Source of the DNA: Burkholderiaceae bacterium
GTDB lineage: Bacteria; Pseudomonadota; Gammaproteobacteria; Burkholderiales; Burkholderiaceae
DNA: 18,834 nt
Reading direction: 5' to 3'
Assembly: GCA_947371415.1 (NCBI GenBank)
Contig: CANBPJ010000024.1
Span: 1-18,834, forward strand
The position numbers were made by a program, and so were the translations under genes. This document shows, in pieces, positions 6,679-14,043 of this stretch. The notes under the pieces were generated by a model. That model did not search any database. It worked only from the letters and a program-made list of their open reading frames with translations, and was not told where the DNA came from. Each line of letters starts with the position of its first letter. The stretch's first letter is position 1.

Positions 6679-9273
6679 ATGAGAATAGATAAATTAACTA
6701 CTAAATTTCAAGAAGCGCTCAGCGAGGCGCAAAGCCTTGCTTTAGCAAAAGACAATCAATATATCGAGCCGGCACATTTATTGTTGGCGATGTTGCGTGA
6801 TTCTGATGGTGCTGCCAAGAGTTTATTAACTCGCGCCGGTGTCAATGTGCAGGGTCTAGAAAAAGGCGCCGAGAAACTCATTAGCAATCTACCAGAAGTG
6901 CAGGGTACTAGCGGTGAAGTGCAGGTGGGCCGCGACTTAAGTAACTGGCTGAACTTATGTGAAAAAGAAGCCAATAAGCGTAACGATCAATTTATCGCTG
7001 GAGAGTTGTTCTTGCTGGTGGTGGCTGATGACAAGGGTGAGCTGGGCAAGATTGCTCGTGCGAATGGTTTAAATCGTAAATCGTTAGAGGCGGCTATTGA
7101 TTTAGTACGCGGAGGAGAATCAGTGAATAGTGCAGATGCCGAAGGTCAACGCGAAGCCTTAAAGAAATACACCATCGATTTAACTGAGCGCGCTCGTATG
7201 GGTAAGCTAGATCCTGTGATTGGTCGTGATGATGAGATTCGTCGCACTATTCAGATCCTGCAACGCCGTGGCAAGAACAACCCTGTTCTCATTGGTGAGC
7301 CAGGCGTTGGTAAAACCGCAATTGTGGAGGGCTTAGCCCAACGTATTGTCAATGGCGAAGTTCCTGAAACCCTCAAAAACAAGCGTGTCCTGGTGTTGGA
7401 CATGGCTTTGCTATTGGCTGGCGCTAAGTATCGTGGCGAGTTCGAGGAGCGCCTCAAGGCCGTTCTCAGCGACGTGGCTAAAGATGAAGGCCAAACCATT
7501 ATCTTTATCGATGAGATACATACGATGGTCGGTGCTGGTAAGGGTGATGGTGCCATGGATGCCGGCAATATGCTCAAGCCTGCTTTGGCTCGAGGCGAGT
7601 TACATTGCATCGGCGCAACCACTTTAGATGAGTACCGCAAATACATTGAGAAAGATGCTGCGCTTGAGCGTCGCTTCCAAAAAGTGATGGTCGAAGAGCC
7701 GAGCGTTGAAGCAACTATTGCGATCTTGCGTGGCCTGCAAGAGCGCTATGAGCTGCATCATGGTATTGAAATCACCGATCCCGCCATCGTTGCAGCCGCA
7801 GAACTCTCGCATCGCTACATCACCGATCGTTTCTTGCCAGACAAGGCGATCGATTTAATTGATGAAGCAGGCTCCCGCATCCGAATGGAGATTGATTCCA
7901 AGCCAGAGGTGATGGATAAGCTAGAGCGTCGCCTCATTCAGCTCAAGATTGAGCGTGAAGCGGTTAAGAAAGAAAAAGACGAGGCCTCACAAAAACGTCT
8001 TGGCTTGATTGAAGATGAAATCAAGCGTCTAGGTGCTGAGTACGCTGACCTAGAGGAAATCTGGAAAGCGGAAAAAGGCGCCGTCTTAGGTGCCGCCCAT
8101 ATCAAGGAAGAGATTGAGAAAGTTCGCGCAGATATCAATAAGTTGCAGCGTGAAGGAAAGTTAGAGCAAGTTGCCGAGTTGCAATATGGCACATTGCCAG
8201 AGCTTGAGGCCAAGCTCAAATCTGCAGCTGCAGCTGAAGCTAAGGGTGATAAAGACGGTGTTGTAAAACACAAGCTCTTGCGTACCCAAGTTGGCGCAGA
8301 AGAAATCGCTGAAGTGGTGTCACGTGCGACGGGCATTCCGGTATCGAAGATGATGCAGGGCGAGCGCGATAAATTACTTAAGATGGAAGAGTTGCTGCAC
8401 AAGCGTGTAGTGGGTCAAGAAGAAGCTATTCGTGCGGTCTCTGATGCTATTCGTCGTTCGCGTGCCGGTCTTGCGGAAGAGCATCGTCCTTATGGATCAT
8501 TCTTATTCTTGGGGCCAACGGGCGTTGGCAAGACTGAGCTTTGCAAAGCCTTAGCTGGATTCTTATTCGATAGCGAAGATCACTTGATCCGTATCGACAT
8601 GAGTGAATTCATGGAGAAGCATAGTGTTGCTCGCTTGATTGGTGCGCCTCCGGGTTATGTGGGCTACGAAGAGGGTGGCTACTTGACTGAACAAGTCCGC
8701 CGCCATCCTTACAGCGTCATTTTGTTTGATGAGATCGAAAAAGCCCATCCAGATGTCTTCAACGTGCTTCTACAAGTATTGGACGATGGCCGCTTAACGG
8801 ACGGTCAAGGTCGTACTGTGGACTTTAAGAACACGGTGATTGTGATGACTAGTAATATCGGCTCTCATCTCATTCAGTCGATGGTTGGTAAGAAGCAATT
8901 GGAGATTAAAGAGGCGGTATTTGAAGAGTTAAAAAGTCACTTCCGCCCAGAGTTCTTAAACCGGATTGATGAGATCGTCGTATTCCATGGTTTGGATAAA
9001 GGCAATATCGCTAATATTGCGAAGATCTTGCTCAAGAACCTGTCCGATCGCTTGGCCAAAATTGATATGCAGTTGGAAGTTAGTGATGCTGCGTTGAATA
9101 AGATTGCAGAAGTAGGTTTTGATCCTGTATTTGGAGCGAGACCGCTGAAGCGTGCCATTCAGCAATATATCGAGAACCCAGTCTCCAAGATGATTTTGGA
9201 GGGTAAGTTCGGCCCCAAGGACACAGTGCCTGTGGATATTGATAAAAACGGCGACTTTAGCTTCGCTAAGTAA
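6679..9273 (+). CDS. clpB: ATP-dependent disaggregase ClpB
   Basis: The 864-residue protein is the normal length for ClpB, the hexameric AAA+ cytosolic chaperone that works with DnaK/DnaJ/GrpE to extract polypeptides from aggregates. In order it has the N-terminal substrate-binding double repeat (1-145), then NBD1 with Walker A GEPGVGKT (206-213), pore loop KYRG (Tyr251) and Walker B IIFIDE (274-279). The coiled-coil middle domain spans about 410-525 and separates ClpB from ClpA/ClpC. NBD2 has Walker A GPTGVGKT (612-619), pore loop GYVGYEEGG and Walker B LFDE (Asp684-Glu685). No IGF loop is seen, so it should not feed ClpP. Start: ATG at 6679 with TAGGG at 6668-6672. It is controlled by the heat-shock promoter just upstream. 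No second gene is obviously in its operon; the MFS gene follows after 48 bases. Confidence 0.98.
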   Translation: MRIDKLTTKFQEALSEAQSLALAKDNQYIEPAHLLLAMLRDSDGAAKSLLTRAGVNVQGLEKGAEKLISNLPEVQGTSGEVQVGRDLSNWLNLCEKEANKRNDQFIAGELFLLVVADDKGELGKIARANGLNRKSLEAAIDLVRGGESVNSADAEGQREALKKYTIDLTERARMGKLDPVIGRDDEIRRTIQILQRRGKNNPVLIGEPGVGKTAIVEGLAQRIVNGEVPETLKNKRVLVLDMALLLAGAKYRGEFEERLKAVLSDVAKDEGQTIIFIDEIHTMVGAGKGDGAMDAGNMLKPALARGELHCIGATTLDEYRKYIEKDAALERRFQKVMVEEPSVEATIAILRGLQERYELHHGIEITDPAIVAAAELSHRYITDRFLPDKAIDLIDEAGSRIRMEIDSKPEVMDKLERRLIQLKIEREAVKKEKDEASQKRLGLIEDEIKRLGAEYADLEEIWKAEKGAVLGAAHIKEEIEKVRADINKLQREGKLEQVAELQYGTLPELEAKLKSAAAAEAKGDKDGVVKHKLLRTQVGAEEIAEVVSRATGIPVSKMMQGERDKLLKMEELLHKRVVGQEEAIRAVSDAIRRSRAGLAEEHRPYGSFLFLGPTGVGKTELCKALAGFLFDSEDHLIRIDMSEFMEKHSVARLIGAPPGYVGYEEGGYLTEQVRRHPYSVILFDEIEKAHPDVFNVLLQVLDDGRLTDGQGRTVDFKNTVIVMTSNIGSHLIQSMVGKKQLEIKEAVFEELKSHFRPEFLNRIDEIVVFHGLDKGNIANIAKILLKNLSDRLAKIDMQLEVSDAALNKIAEVGFDPVFGARPLKRAIQQYIENPVSKMILEGKFGPKDTVPVDIDKNGDFSFAK

Positions 9274-9321
9274 GCAGTAGCCAGATCAGCAGGAATTTTC
9301 CTGCGCCAGTACACTCGGTGC

Positions 9322-10560
9322 ATGACTGACGCTCTAAAAAGTAGACGCACCAGTGATGTCCGGGTTGTTGGTCTTATTAGCCTGGCTCACGGCAGCTCCC
9401 ATTTCTTTCATTTAATTTTGCCGCCCATGTTTCCATGGTTGAAGGCAGAGTTTGGCTTTAACTATGCTGAACTAGGTCTACTCATGACCATCTTCTTTGT
9501 GGTTTCCTGCATTGTTCAAGCTGCTTCTGGTTTTCTGGTGGATCGTATTGGCGCTCGACCTGTTCTGCTTGTTGGGGTTGGTTTACTTGCTGTAGCAGCG
9601 CTGGTGTATTCGCAAAGCAATGGTTATGCCATGCTGGTGTTGGGCGCGATCATTGCAGGTTGTGGGAATGGTGTTTTCCATCCAGTCGATTACACGCTCA
9701 TTAACCATAAAATTTCACCGCCGAATTTGCCATATGCCTATTCTATTCATGGGGTGACGGGTTATATCGGTTGGGCAGCTGCCCCTGCATTTATGGTGGC
9801 AGTGACAACCATCGCGGATTGGCGCATAGCATTTTTATCAGCCGCAGTGCTTGAGGTGCTGATTCTGGCAACGCTGTGGGTGAGTCGTGCGCGCCTTGTA
9901 GACGATGTGCATGCTAGGCGAGAGGAATCGGAAGCCAGTCATATTGCGAGCAATCCTGGTGGCGCACCCCTAAGCACTTTTGGCTTCTTAAAGTTGCCAG
10001 TTGTATGGCTTTGTTGGATCTTCTTTTTCTTTAGTATGGCAGCAACTACTGGCCTGCAATCTTTTGCGCCAACTGCGCTTTTCAAAATCTACGACATTGC
10101 TGTGAGCTCCGGTAATTACTACTTAACACTCATGTCTTTGGGCGGTGCCGGAGGCATGTTATTGGGTGGCTATTTAGCCACTAAATTAAAAGTGCCTGAG
10201 CGCATTATTACGATCTGCTTTACCGTCAATATTGTGATGGGTCTTTTAATGGCTACAGGCTTGGTGCCAGTAGAGTTGATTGTGATTGCCTTTATTGTCA
10301 TTGGACTTGGCTTGGGAATTGCAGCGCCATCCCGTGATTTGATGATTCGCTCTGCAACACCATCTGGCTCATCGGGAAGGGTGTATGGCATCGTGTATTC
10401 AGGGATTGATCTGGGCGCTGCTCTGAGCCCGCTGGTCTTCGGTATCTTCTTGGACGTGGGATTGCCTAAGCTCTTATTTGTGGGCGTTGCTCTACTGCAG
10501 CTAATGATCATCTTGACTGGTTTTAAGGTGGCAACGATCACTGCAGTCAAACCGGGATAA
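9322..10560 (+). CDS. Major facilitator superfamily transporter (fosmidomycin-resistance-like)
   Basis: A 412-residue polytopic protein with about twelve hydrophobic segments. After helix 2 it has the MFS A-motif-like loop GFLVDRIGARPVL (about 71-83), and a matching GYLATKLKVPERI loop occurs in the second half after helix 8. The first helix HGSSHFFHLILPPMFPWLKAEFGF resembles the opening of the Fsr (fosmidomycin resistance) branch of MFS, with proteobacterial relatives annotated simply as MFS transporters. The substrate cannot be assigned. It follows clpB by 48 bases and has no clear ribosome binding site before the ATG (CGGTGC precedes it). It may be read through from clpB at low level or have its own weak promoter. 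Downstream lies the aceA control region. Confidence 0.88.
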   Translation: MTDALKSRRTSDVRVVGLISLAHGSSHFFHLILPPMFPWLKAEFGFNYAELGLLMTIFFVVSCIVQAASGFLVDRIGARPVLLVGVGLLAVAALVYSQSNGYAMLVLGAIIAGCGNGVFHPVDYTLINHKISPPNLPYAYSIHGVTGYIGWAAAPAFMVAVTTIADWRIAFLSAAVLEVLILATLWVSRARLVDDVHARREESEASHIASNPGGAPLSTFGFLKLPVVWLCWIFFFFSMAATTGLQSFAPTALFKIYDIAVSSGNYYLTLMSLGGAGGMLLGGYLATKLKVPERIITICFTVNIVMGLLMATGLVPVELIVIAFIVIGLGLGIAAPSRDLMIRSATPSGSSGRVYGIVYSGIDLGAALSPLVFGIFLDVGLPKLLFVGVALLQLMIILTGFKVATITAVKPG

Positions 10561-10571
10561 TTTCCCTGTCT

Positions 10572-10592
10572 ACTTTTCATAATATGAAAAGT
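10572..10592. repeat. Perfect 10-bp-arm dyad downstream of the MFS gene
   Basis: Arms ACTTTTCATA (10572-10581) and TATGAAAAGT (10583-10592) are exact inverted repeats about one central A. With no U-tract following, it is a poor terminator. The almost absent spacer suits a dimeric DNA-binding protein better than an RNA hairpin. The half-site TTTTCAT recurs twice downstream (10638-10644 and 10658-10664). Confidence 0.7.
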
Positions 10593-10636
10593 CATTCCTA
10601 TACGTAAAATGCAGTGCAACATTTCACTTCGGTATG

Positions 10637-10664
10637 GTTTTCATCCCCTGCATATTGTTTTCAT
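10637..10664 (+). repeat. Two direct GTTTTCAT repeats, 20 bp apart
   Basis: GTTTTCAT occurs at 10637-10644 and again at 10657-10664, exactly 20 bp apart (about two helical turns). Both repeat the TTTTCAT half-site of the dyad centred at 10582. The second copy overlaps the start of the next dyad. This reads as an array of binding half-sites upstream of aceA, though AT-richness lowers the significance. Confidence 0.5.
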
Positions 10665-10683
10665 ATAGTAAAAATTACTATAT
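10663..10683. repeat. Perfect 9-bp-arm dyad upstream of aceA
   Basis: Arms ATATAGTAA (10663-10671) and TTACTATAT (10675-10683) flank AAA. The core ATAGTA-N5-TACTAT nearly equals the core ATAGTA-N6-TACTAT found upstream of the wecB-nfrB-nfrA operon (12801-12818). Confidence 0.65.
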
Positions 10684-10708
10684 AAGTAATTGAATTATAT
10701 GGGTTAAT

Positions 10709-10731
10709 TATTTCAATTAAATATTGAAATA
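10709..10731. repeat. Perfect 9-bp-arm dyad upstream of aceA
   Basis: Arms TATTTCAAT (10709-10717) and ATTGAAATA (10723-10731) flank TAAAT. It lies just upstream of the proposed aceA promoter (TTTTCA at 10745-10750), a good place for an activator or repressor to act. Confidence 0.6.
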
Positions 10732-10744
10732 GTCCTTGCATGGT

Positions 10745-10773
10745 TTTTCAAGCTCCTTAAACTCTTATATAAG
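10745..10773 (+). promoter_or_regulatory. Candidate aceA promoter
   Basis: The best sigma-70-like pair I find is TTTTCA (10745-10750), a 17-base spacer and TATAAG (10768-10773). The -35 is poor, as expected of an activated promoter. It would give a leader of about 70 bases containing the dyads TAAGACA/TGTCTTA (10770-10776/10788-10794) and ATTGAG-TGT-CTCAAT (10795-10809), the latter a possible operator. This is a prediction by eye only. Confidence 0.35.
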
Positions 10774-10838
10774 ACATAAGACTTCATTGTCTTAATTGAG
10801 TGTCTCAATATTGGTTATTAGATGTACTTGTTTAACTT

Positions 10839-10844
10839 AGGGAG
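10839..10844 (+). promoter_or_regulatory. Strong ribosome binding site of aceA
   Basis: AGGGAG ends six bases before the ATG at 10851, a clear Shine-Dalgarno sequence that fixes the aceA start and suggests efficient translation. Confidence 0.85.
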
Positions 10845-10850
10845 AAAAAC

Positions 10851-12149
10851 ATGGCAGATCGCAAAGCAGAAATCGCAGCAATTCAAAAAGACTGGGATAC
10901 CAATCCACGCTGGAAAGGCATTGCCCGTGGCTACACGGCTGAGGACGTTGTACGTCTCCGTGGTTCATTGAAAATTGAGCACACATTGGCCAAGCATGGC
11001 GCTGAAAGATTATGGGACTTGGTAAACAATGAAGCCTACGTTAACTGTTTGGGTGCCTTGACTGGTGGTCAGGCAATGCAACAGGTTAAGGCTGGCGTTC
11101 AGGCCATCTACTTGTCAGGTTGGCAGGTAGCCGCTGACGGTAACTCATATGCAGCAATGTACCCAGATCAATCTTTATACCCAGTAGATTCTGTTCCAAA
11201 GATGGTTGAGCGTATCAATAATTCATTTCAACGTGCCGATGAAATTCAAACTGCTAAAGGCATCAATAAAGGCGACGCTGGTTATATTGAATATTTCGCT
11301 CCAATCGTTGCGGATGCTGAAGCCGGTTTCGGTGGCGTATTGAATGCATTTGAATTAAGCAAAGCATTGATTAAGCAGGGCGCTGCTGGTGTTCACTTCG
11401 AAGACCAATTGTCTTCAGTGAAGAAGTGCGGTCACTTGGGAGGAAAGGTATTGCTCCCTACTGCTGAGTCTGTTCAGAAATTGATCTCTGCACGTTTGGC
11501 TGCTGACGTCATGGGTGTTTCAACCATCATTTTGGCTCGAACCGATGCTGAGGCTGCGGATTTGTTGACATCTGACTATGATGAAAACGACAAGCCATTC
11601 TTAACGGGCGAGCGCACGCCAGAGGGCTTCTATAAGACACGTAAGGGCTTGGATCAAGCGATCTCCCGTGGTTTGGCATACGCAGCTTACGCTGATATGG
11701 TTTGGTGTGAAACTGGTACGCCTGATTTGGATTTTGCTCGCCAGTTCGCTGAAGCAATTCGTGCGAAGTTCCCAGGCAAGATGTTGGCTTACAACTGCTC
11801 ACCATCGTTCAACTGGAAAAAGAATTTAGATGATGCAACCATTGCGAAGTTCCAGCGTGAACTAGGTGCGATGGGTTACAAGTATCAATTTATTACTCTC
11901 GCCGGCATTCACTCAATGTGGTACAACATGTTCGACTTGGCTCAAGACTATATGCAGCGCGGTATGACTGCTTATATCGAGAAAGTACAGGAGCCAGAAT
12001 TCGCTGCTCGTGATCGTGGTTACACATTCGTATCGCATCAGCAAGAAGTAGGTACGGGTTACTTTGACGATGTCACTACTGTGATTCAAGGTGGTAAGTC
12101 TTCAGTAACCGCATTGACTGGCTCTACAGAAGAAGAGCAGTTCCATTAA
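10851..12149 (+). CDS. aceA: Isocitrate lyase
   Basis: The 432-residue protein is the short (about 430 residue) class of isocitrate lyase typical of enterobacteria and Burkholderiales. The enzyme splits isocitrate into glyoxylate and succinate, the first step of the glyoxylate bypass used for growth on acetate and fatty acids. The catalytic signature KKCGHLGGK is at residues 191-199, with Cys193 as the acid/base residue. Other family blocks are LSGWQVAAD, MYPDQSLYP, VADAEAGFGG (metal and substrate binding), AVHFEDQ-like GVHFEDQ and YNCSPSFNW. The C-terminus SSVTALTGSTEEEQF is the conserved family end. It has its own promoter region with several perfect dyads and a strong ribosome binding site. 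Malate synthase is not adjacent. Transcription probably ends at the hairpin at 12206-12244. Confidence 0.98.
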   Translation: MADRKAEIAAIQKDWDTNPRWKGIARGYTAEDVVRLRGSLKIEHTLAKHGAERLWDLVNNEAYVNCLGALTGGQAMQQVKAGVQAIYLSGWQVAADGNSYAAMYPDQSLYPVDSVPKMVERINNSFQRADEIQTAKGINKGDAGYIEYFAPIVADAEAGFGGVLNAFELSKALIKQGAAGVHFEDQLSSVKKCGHLGGKVLLPTAESVQKLISARLAADVMGVSTIILARTDAEAADLLTSDYDENDKPFLTGERTPEGFYKTRKGLDQAISRGLAYAAYADMVWCETGTPDLDFARQFAEAIRAKFPGKMLAYNCSPSFNWKKNLDDATIAKFQRELGAMGYKYQFITLAGIHSMWYNMFDLAQDYMQRGMTAYIEKVQEPEFAARDRGYTFVSHQQEVGTGYFDDVTTVIQGGKSSVTALTGSTEEEQFH

Positions 12150-12178
12150 GACATCCCTAAGTAGCGCATAGTAGCAGC

Positions 12179-12203
12179 ACAGTAAAAAATCTATCCTTAC
12201 TGT
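12179..12203. repeat. 7-bp hairpin after aceA
   Basis: Arms ACAGTAA (12179-12185) and TTACTGT (12197-12203) enclose an 11-base loop, 30 bases after the aceA stop. No U-tract follows. It is separated by only two bases from the next, stronger hairpin, so it may stabilise the mRNA 3' end or act in tandem with it. Confidence 0.5.
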
Positions 12204-12205
12204 CA

Positions 12206-12253
12206 CGGCATCTAAATTTCCCCACAAGGGTGACTTAGATGTCGTTTTCGTTT
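12206..12253 (+). terminator. Probable Rho-independent terminator of aceA
   Basis: Stem CGGCATCTAA (12206-12215) pairs with TTAGATGTCG (12235-12244), ten pairs with one G-U. The 19-base loop holds an inner CCC-ACAA-GGG. The stem is followed directly by TTTTCGTTT. It lies 11 bases before the start of the HIT gene, so that gene would depend on partial read-through or a promoter within this stretch. Confidence 0.55.
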
Positions 12254-12264
12254 ACATTCCTCTC

Positions 12265-12705
12265 ATGACTAATTGCATACTTTGTAAAGAAGAGCTCAAG
12301 CCTGAAGAGGGTGAATTGATTTGGCATGGGGAAGATTGCCGAGTCATCCTCGTGAATGATCTCGATCTACCAGGTTTTTGTCGGGTTATCTGGAATCGTC
12401 ATGTTGCTGAAATGACTGATCTGACTCATGGTGAGCGTGAGCACCTGATGGCCTTGGTCTTTGCAGTAGAGGAAGCGGTGCGGCACGTAATGCACCCAGA
12501 TAAGATCAACATTGCTGCACTGGGCAATATGGTTCCCCATATTCATTGGCATGTCATTCCAAGGTATAAGGATGATGCTTTCTTTCCGGGATCAGCATGG
12601 TCTCAAAAGGCTCGCGAAACCCCAGTGGCAAAATTAGACGCAAGAAGAAAGTTAGCTCAAGATCTGTCATCTGCGATCAAGACTGCAATTACAGCGCTCT
12701 CCTGA
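12265..12705 (+). CDS. HIT-family nucleotide hydrolase/transferase
   Basis: The 146-residue protein has the histidine triad PHIHWHVIPR with His92, His94 and His96, where His94 is expected to be the catalytic nucleophile in the family numbering. An N-terminal CILCKEE replaces the usual two-Cys knuckle found in other HIT proteins, and the middle block FCRVIWNRHVAEMTDL is the standard HIT strand-helix. The sequence is of the bacterial HIT-like diadenosine tetraphosphate hydrolase group. Family members hydrolyse phosphoramidates or dinucleoside polyphosphates, and the substrate here is undetermined. No ribosome binding site is obvious (ACATTCCTCTC before the ATG). It follows aceA by 115 bases, with the terminator hairpin between them, so cotranscription is doubtful. 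Confidence 0.92.
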   Translation: MTNCILCKEELKPEEGELIWHGEDCRVILVNDLDLPGFCRVIWNRHVAEMTDLTHGEREHLMALVFAVEEAVRHVMHPDKINIAALGNMVPHIHWHVIPRYKDDAFFPGSAWSQKARETPVAKLDARRKLAQDLSSAIKTAITALS

Positions 12706-12943
12706 GCCTTTTGGGTTTAATTTGGGCTAAAGCGACTTAAGATTCCTCTGGGCATCTATTTTTATGCACCAAAATAGCGCTTACATTAAAGGCCCCATTA
12801 ATAGTAGGTGTGTACTATTAATAATATCTAAAATTACTTAAAATAATAATTATTATAAATATAACAATTAGATCCCTACGCCCCTTTTTTGGTTTCATTG
12901 CTATGGACTTTTTTCTGGCTAACATTTCTTTGAGGTTAGTAGG
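12706..12943 (+). promoter_or_regulatory. AT-rich leader and control region of the wecB-nfrB-nfrA operon
   Basis: A 238-base gap with no gene. It holds the dyad at 12797-12822, then an almost pure A/T run (about 12813-12870) that includes the palindrome ATAATAATTATTAT (12843-12856), then C-T-rich tracts. I could not choose a convincing sigma-70 -35/-10 pair. The AT-run is a good candidate for bending or nucleoid-protein binding. GAGG at 12932-12935 is the best ribosome binding site for wecB. Confidence 0.5.
12797..12822. repeat. Perfect 10-bp-arm dyad upstream of the wecB-nfrB-nfrA operon
   Basis: Arms ATTAATAGTA (12797-12806) and TACTATTAAT (12813-12822) are exact inverted repeats around GGTGTG. 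It is in the 238-base gap between the HIT and wecB genes, about 125 bases before wecB. The G/T-only spacer stands out in otherwise very AT-rich DNA. A regulator site is more likely than a terminator (no U-tract). The core resembles the dyad at 10665-10681 upstream of aceA. Confidence 0.65.
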
Positions 12944-12946
12944 GTG

Positions 12947-14041
12947 ATGGTTCGATTAAAAATCTTAATTGTCTGCGGTACCCGGCCAGAGATTATCAAA
13001 TTAGCTCCCGTCTACCATTTTTTACGTACCCAAGATTGGTGCGATGTGGCGTGGTTGCATACCGGTCAGCATCAAGAGATGGCCGATCAAATTCTGACTT
13101 GTTTTGATATTACCCCTGATATTGTTTTGAGTAGGGCGGGAAGTTCTCTTTCAGAATTTAGTATCGGATGTAGGCAGCAATTAGATGCAGTCATGGAGTC
13201 GACTCGGTGGAGTGTCGTCATTGTTCAGGGGGATACCGAAAGCGCATTTCTTGGGGGTTTATCTGCCTTTTATCAACGCATACCTGTGGCTCATGTTGAG
13301 GCAGGATTAAGAACATATGACTTAACGCGACCTTTTCCAGAAGAAGGTCTGCGCCAAATGTTGTCTCGAATTACTCAATTCCACTTCCCGCCTACCGAGG
13401 GCGGTCGAGTTGCCTTAATTAAAGAGGCAATTCCAGAGAAAAATATTTTCATTACAGGAAATACTGTGGTTGATGCTCAGAAATGGGTGATTAAAAAATA
13501 TGACATCCGTAAAGAAATCACTCCCGGTAGAAATATCCTAGTCACCATGCATCGACGTGAGAACTGGGGAAGCGATATTGAAGAGGCTTGCACTGCCATA
13601 GCAAGCTTGGCTAAAAAGTATTCCGATCTCCATGTCCTATTTCCAGTTCACCTCAACCCCATCGTCAAAAAATCAGTTGATCCTATTTTAGGAGCATTGC
13701 CCAACGTCACCTTAACTGATCCATTGGGTTACCTTGAAATGCAGCAGGCTATTGCTAATGCATGGTTGATCTTGACTGATTCTGGAGGAATTCAGGAGGA
13801 GGCGCCAACTTTCCATGTACCTGTATTAGTTCTCAGAAAAGAAACTGAAAGACCGGAGGCCGTGCAGGCTGGCTGTGCCAAGATTATTGGTACTAGTGGT
13901 GCGGCTGTCATTCAAGAAGTGACTTTTCTATGGGAAAGCACTCAGCTCTATGAAGCAATGAAGCCGATGAGCAATCCATTTGGGGATGGCTGCGCCAGCG
14001 AGCGTATTGGCAGCGTTTTGAAGAGTCATTTAAGTCACTAG
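12947..14041 (+). CDS. wecB: Non-hydrolysing UDP-N-acetylglucosamine 2-epimerase
   Basis: About 364 residues, usual for WecB/MnaA, which interconverts UDP-GlcNAc and UDP-ManNAc in the cytoplasm. Visible motifs (counting from the GTG at 12944): GTRPEIIKLAP (12-22), VQGDT (Asp97), VEAGLRT (Glu119), PFPEE (Glu133/134), GNTVVDA, TMHRREN (His203) and TDSGGIQEEAP (278-288). All the catalytic and UDP-contacting residues I know of are present. The start is a tandem GTGATG (12944-12949), and I chose the ATG; GAGG at 12932-12935 serves either. The gene begins a three-gene operon with nfrB two bases after its stop. That setting argues that its UDP-ManNAc feeds the NfrB polymerase rather than an enterobacterial common antigen pathway, none of whose other genes are visible. 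Confidence 0.93.
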   Translation: MVRLKILIVCGTRPEIIKLAPVYHFLRTQDWCDVAWLHTGQHQEMADQILTCFDITPDIVLSRAGSSLSEFSIGCRQQLDAVMESTRWSVVIVQGDTESAFLGGLSAFYQRIPVAHVEAGLRTYDLTRPFPEEGLRQMLSRITQFHFPPTEGGRVALIKEAIPEKNIFITGNTVVDAQKWVIKKYDIRKEITPGRNILVTMHRRENWGSDIEEACTAIASLAKKYSDLHVLFPVHLNPIVKKSVDPILGALPNVTLTDPLGYLEMQQAIANAWLILTDSGGIQEEAPTFHVPVLVLRKETERPEAVQAGCAKIIGTSGAAVIQEVTFLWESTQLYEAMKPMSNPFGDGCASERIGSVLKSHLSH

Positions 14042-14043
14042 TT

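Noticed and set aside
7251..8402. Long antisense open frames within clpB (7251-7646 and 7938-8402, minus)
   Set aside because: They lie wholly inside a well-supported gene, are Ser/Leu/Arg-rich as frame shadows tend to be, and show no recognisable domain or ribosome binding site.
9289..9304. Inverted repeat GCAGGA/TCCTGC after clpB as a terminator
   Set aside because: Only six pairs with a four-base loop, and GCGCCAG rather than a U-tract follows.
10170..10622. Antisense 150-codon frame over the MFS 3' end and first aceA dyad
   Set aside because: Ile/Thr/Lys-rich low-quality translation opposite a membrane protein gene; no family features.
12706..12730. AGCC/GGCT pairing after the HIT gene as a terminator
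   Set aside because: Only four pairs and no proper U-tract.
12843..12856. Palindrome ATAATAATTATTAT as a specific operator
   Set aside because: Pure A/T in an AT-rich run; such a palindrome is expected by chance.
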